64,000 bases of DNA, from contig CABUOA010000002.1 of the NCBI GenBank assembly GCA_902493145.1, forward strand, positions 1 through 64,000, written 5' to 3'. Every line of letters begins with the position of its first letter. The stretch's first letter is position 1. The stretch comes from an uncultured Collinsella sp. (lineage in GTDB: Bacteria; Actinomycetota; Coriobacteriia; Coriobacteriales; Coriobacteriaceae). The notes beneath the pieces were generated by a model. That model did not search any database. It saw only the letters and a list, made by a program, of their open reading frames with translations, and was not told the DNA's origin. The position numbers and the translations under genes were made by a program. This document shows, piece by piece, positions 61,737-64,000 of this stretch.

Positions 61737-62669
61737 CTAGCAAACCTGACGGATTGCAATACCCTTCTGATACTCATCGACCTTGGCAAAATCGCCCAGA
61801 CCCGGGCACTCGACCACGTTGGCGCCGGTGGCCATCGAGAGGCGCAGGGCATCCTCGACGCGCTCGGGGGCGTCGTGCCACACGGACAGGAAGGCGGCCA
61901 GCGAGGAGTCGCCCGCGCAGACGGTCGACAGCAGCTTGACGTCGAAGGTGCGGTTGGCAAACCAGATGTGCTCGCCGTTGGAGAAGTACGCGCCGTCGCC
62001 GCCGAGCGTCAGCAGTACATTCTTAGCGCCCTTGGCGTGCAGCTCGGCCATGGCGCCCTTGACGGACTCGTCGTCGCCACCGCTCACCTTAATGCCAAAG
62101 ATGTCGAGCAGCTCGTCGTCGTTGGGCTTAATGAGCAACGGCTCCATGGCAATGAGGTCGGCCAACTGATGGCTCGAGATATCGAGCACGAACTCGGCGC
62201 CCTTCGCCTTCACGCGACGCAGGACCTCGGCCAGGAAACCCTCGGAGGTGTTGGGGGGCAGCGAGCCGCTAATGACAAGGCAGGTCATGTCGTCGAGTGA
62301 ATCGATGAGCTCAAACATCTCCTGCTCGTTGGCAGCGTTGATGGAGGCACCAGCATTGACCATGTTGTACTCGGTGTCGGGACCGGCGTTGAGGAACACG
62401 TTGACACGCGTGATGCCGTCAGTCCACACGGGCTTGACGGGCACGCCAAGGGCTTCGGCGCCCTTAACGATATACTCACCCGAGAAGCCGGCGAAGAAGC
62501 CCAGGATCGTGGTGTCGACGCCGTAGTGGTCGAGCGTAAAAGAGACGTTGAGACCCTTGCCGTTGGGGGTGTAGACAGCGTTACGGGTGCGGGTGACGGT
62601 GTTGGCGGACAGGCCATCGCAGGAGATGTTGTAGTCAATAGCGGGATTTGCAGTAAGCGTGTAAATCAT
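61737..62669 (-). CDS. PfkB-family 1-phosphofructokinase, paralogue A
   Basis: A 310-residue ribokinase-fold sugar-phosphate kinase of the FruK/LacC group. Starts MIYTLTANPAIDYNI with NGKGLNVS near residue 38 (FruK usually GGKGIN), ISGSLPP, and the C-terminal catalytic AGDSSLAAFL. It probably phosphorylates fructose-1-phosphate or tagatose-6-phosphate. ATG 62669 is 7 bases after AAAGGAA. A terminator separates it from paralogue B. Confidence 0.88.
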   Translation of the reverse strand: MIYTLTANPAIDYNISCDGLSANTVTRTRNAVYTPNGKGLNVSFTLDHYGVDTTILGFFAGFSGEYIVKGAEALGVPVKPVWTDGITRVNVFLNAGPDTEYNMVNAGASINAANEQEMFELIDSLDDMTCLVISGSLPPNTSEGFLAEVLRRVKAKGAEFVLDISSHQLADLIAMEPLLIKPNDDELLDIFGIKVSGGDDESVKGAMAELHAKGAKNVLLTLGGDGAYFSNGEHIWFANRTFDVKLLSTVCAGDSSLAAFLSVWHDAPERVEDALRLSMATGANVVECPGLGDFAKVDEYQKGIAIRQVC

Positions 62670-62798
62670 GAATGTTCCTTTCACGAAGCAACGTGTTAAT
62701 GAAAGTATATTCCACGCTTCGGCAAAAGGCTACAACAACTCGGTGAACGGTGTGGAAGCGATGAAGTACGGCAGGACACCTCTCCACCATGGCGGAAC

Positions 62799-62831
62799 AA
62801 AAAAGGCGCCCCAGCCGAAACCGGGGCGCCG
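62799..62831 (-). terminator. terminator of the second phosphofructokinase gene
   Basis: On the minus strand GGCGCCCC (62830-62823) and GGGGCGCC (62812-62805) form an 8-bp GC stem followed by six T. Confidence 0.92.
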
Positions 62832-62858
62832 CATGCGCACGAATATGTCGCGTTTCGC

Positions 62859-63791
62859 TTACTTGCGATCGAGCTTGCGGACAGCAACGCGCTTGCTGTA
62901 CTCGTCAACGTGACCAAAGTCGCCGATGCCGACGGACTCGGCAACGTTGGCGCCGGTGGCCATAGCGAGCTTCATGGCCTCCTCGACGTTGTCGCGATCC
63001 CTGTACCACTTGTGCAGGAACGCAGCGAGGGTGCAGTCGCCGGCGCAGACGGAAGAGACAAGCTTGATGTTGAACTCACGCTTGGCATACCAGATGTCCT
63101 CGCCGTTGGAGAAGTAAGCGTCACCGCGGCTACCACGGGTGAGCAGCACGTTCTGGACGCCGGCCTCGTGAGCCAGCTTCATGGCAACGCGGACCTCGTC
63201 GTCGGTGTCGACCGGCACGCCGAAGATAGCCTTCATCTCGTGATGGTTCGGCTTAATGAGCAGCGGCTTCTTGTGAGCGAGCTCCTTGAGCTTGTCGGAG
63301 GACAGGTCCAGGACGACGTCAGCGCCACGTGCCTGAGCGTGCTCCATGACCTTTGCCAGGAAGTCAGGCGTAGCTTTGGGAGGCACGGAGCCAGAGACGA
63401 TCAGGCACTCAAGATCGCCCGCGGTGTCCAGGATGTTGTAGAGCTCCTCCTGGTGCTGCGGCGTGATCGGAGCACCGGGGTTCAGGATGCCGTACTCGTG
63501 CTGACCATCGTTGACGTAGGTGTTGATGCGCGTGATACCGTCGGTCCAGACCGGACGGCAGAGGCAACCCAGGTTCATGACCTCCTCGACGATGAACTTG
63601 CCCGTGAAGCCGGCGAAAAAGCCGAGCGCGACGGTGTCGACGCCCATCTTCTTAAAGGCGAAGGACACGTCGAGGCCCTTGCCGTTAGCCGTGTAGCTGG
63701 CCGAGCCGGTGCGGACGTTCTCGTCGGGCTCGAGCGGAGAGCTCGAAACCGTCATGTCGACAGCCGGGTTAGCGGTTAGCGTGTAGAACAT
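62859..63791 (-). CDS. PfkB-family 1-phosphofructokinase, paralogue B
   Basis: A 310-residue homologue of the adjacent gene, same layout: MFYTLTANPAVDMTV, NGKGLDVS, VSGSVPPKATP and AGDCTLAAFL (Cys instead of Ser in AGDS; the catalytic Asp is kept). GGGGGTAC lies before the ATG. It follows ptsI, which suggests a fructose or similar PTS sugar. It has its own terminator, so the two kinases can be regulated separately. Confidence 0.88.
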   Translation of the reverse strand: MFYTLTANPAVDMTVSSSPLEPDENVRTGSASYTANGKGLDVSFAFKKMGVDTVALGFFAGFTGKFIVEEVMNLGCLCRPVWTDGITRINTYVNDGQHEYGILNPGAPITPQHQEELYNILDTAGDLECLIVSGSVPPKATPDFLAKVMEHAQARGADVVLDLSSDKLKELAHKKPLLIKPNHHEMKAIFGVPVDTDDEVRVAMKLAHEAGVQNVLLTRGSRGDAYFSNGEDIWYAKREFNIKLVSSVCAGDCTLAAFLHKWYRDRDNVEEAMKLAMATGANVAESVGIGDFGHVDEYSKRVAVRKLDRK

Positions 63792-63865
63792 TTACAGTAC
63801 CCCCTGTATATGTGAGGGCCGCGTGGCCGGCCCATTCCAACCACGCGGTTACCTCTGATACCAAA

Positions 63866-64000
63866 TTAGCGAGCTGCGGACTCGAGCAGTGCCTTGACCT
63901 CGGCAGCGGTGTTGCAGGCGAGCGCCTTCTCGGCGAGCTCGTCGCACTCGGCCTTGGTCCACTGGCTGATGGTCTTGCGGGCGCGCAGGATGGACGGAGC
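63866..64000 (-). CDS. ptsI: phosphoenolpyruvate-protein phosphotransferase (EI), C-terminal fragment
   Basis: The last 44 codons (APSILRARKTISQWTKAECD, then ending LLESAAR) enter from the right edge. This matches the C-terminal helical end of PTS enzyme I (SILxAR...LAEKALxxxTAxEVxxLL). Enzyme I starts sugar phosphorylation by taking phosphate from PEP. The assignment rests on this short segment plus the neighbouring fructose-type kinases. A 9-bp inverted repeat (CCGCGTGG-type arms, about 63820-63849) lies between it and the kinase gene. Confidence 0.65.
   Translation of the reverse strand, partial: APSILRARKTISQWTKAECDELAEKALACNTAAEVKALLESAAR

Overview
The window looks like chromosomal DNA of a gut Collinsella or a close relative in the Coriobacteriia (Actinomycetota). 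GC is high, the vertically inherited genes use C/G-ended codons, and the gene content fits: a glgB-glgP-glgC-glgD-glgA glycogen locus, GlgC/GlgD two-subunit ADP-glucose pyrophosphorylase, a single-chain L-serine dehydratase, a fructose/PTS region and an anaerobic cobalamin cluster. The genus is an inference from content; no ribosomal RNA is present.

Layout. 1-2588 (minus): distal start of a surface-polysaccharide operon, read as a NusG-paralogue antiterminator, an initiating sugar-phosphate transferase, a DUF1972 glycosyltransferase and the start of rmlA, preceded by a long untranslated leader. 3373-3448: tRNA-Ala. 3519-4859 (minus): thiamine pyrophosphokinase and a HAD phosphatase. 5191-18309 (plus): glycogen synthesis and breakdown, ending in a fused GH13/GH77 enzyme. 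GlgB and especially GlgA carry long Lys/Ala/Thr/Pro-rich histone-H1-like tails. An identical 15-bp LacI-type operator lies before the HAD/glgB divergence and before the GH13/GH77 gene. 18398-29543: housekeeping genes (FmdB-like protein, rsmB, fmt, def, priA, gltX, metK, sdaA). Their gaps hold four long inverted repeats; two of these share a nearly identical, covarying hairpin core. 29693-34937 (plus): L,D-transpeptidase and a MacAB-like adaptor/ATPase/permease.

35148-57576 is a distinct, very GC-rich vitamin B12 island. Seventeen mostly overlapping minus-strand genes encode nearly the whole anaerobic pathway from cobalt-precorrin-2 to adenosylcobalamin. Divergently, a cobalamin riboswitch precedes an exported CbiK-type chelatase lipoprotein, two further lipoproteins and an iron/B12-family ABC transporter. 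A truncated IS3-family transposase fragment sits at the right edge, so the block was probably acquired horizontally. Not found in the window: uroporphyrinogen-III methyltransferase, precorrin-2 dehydrogenase, BluB and an L-threonine kinase.

57689-64000 (minus): TetR regulator with a candidate operator, a flippase-like membrane protein, two tandem identical tRNA-Glu genes, the CCA-adding enzyme, two tandem PfkB/1-phosphofructokinase paralogues and the 3' end of ptsI.
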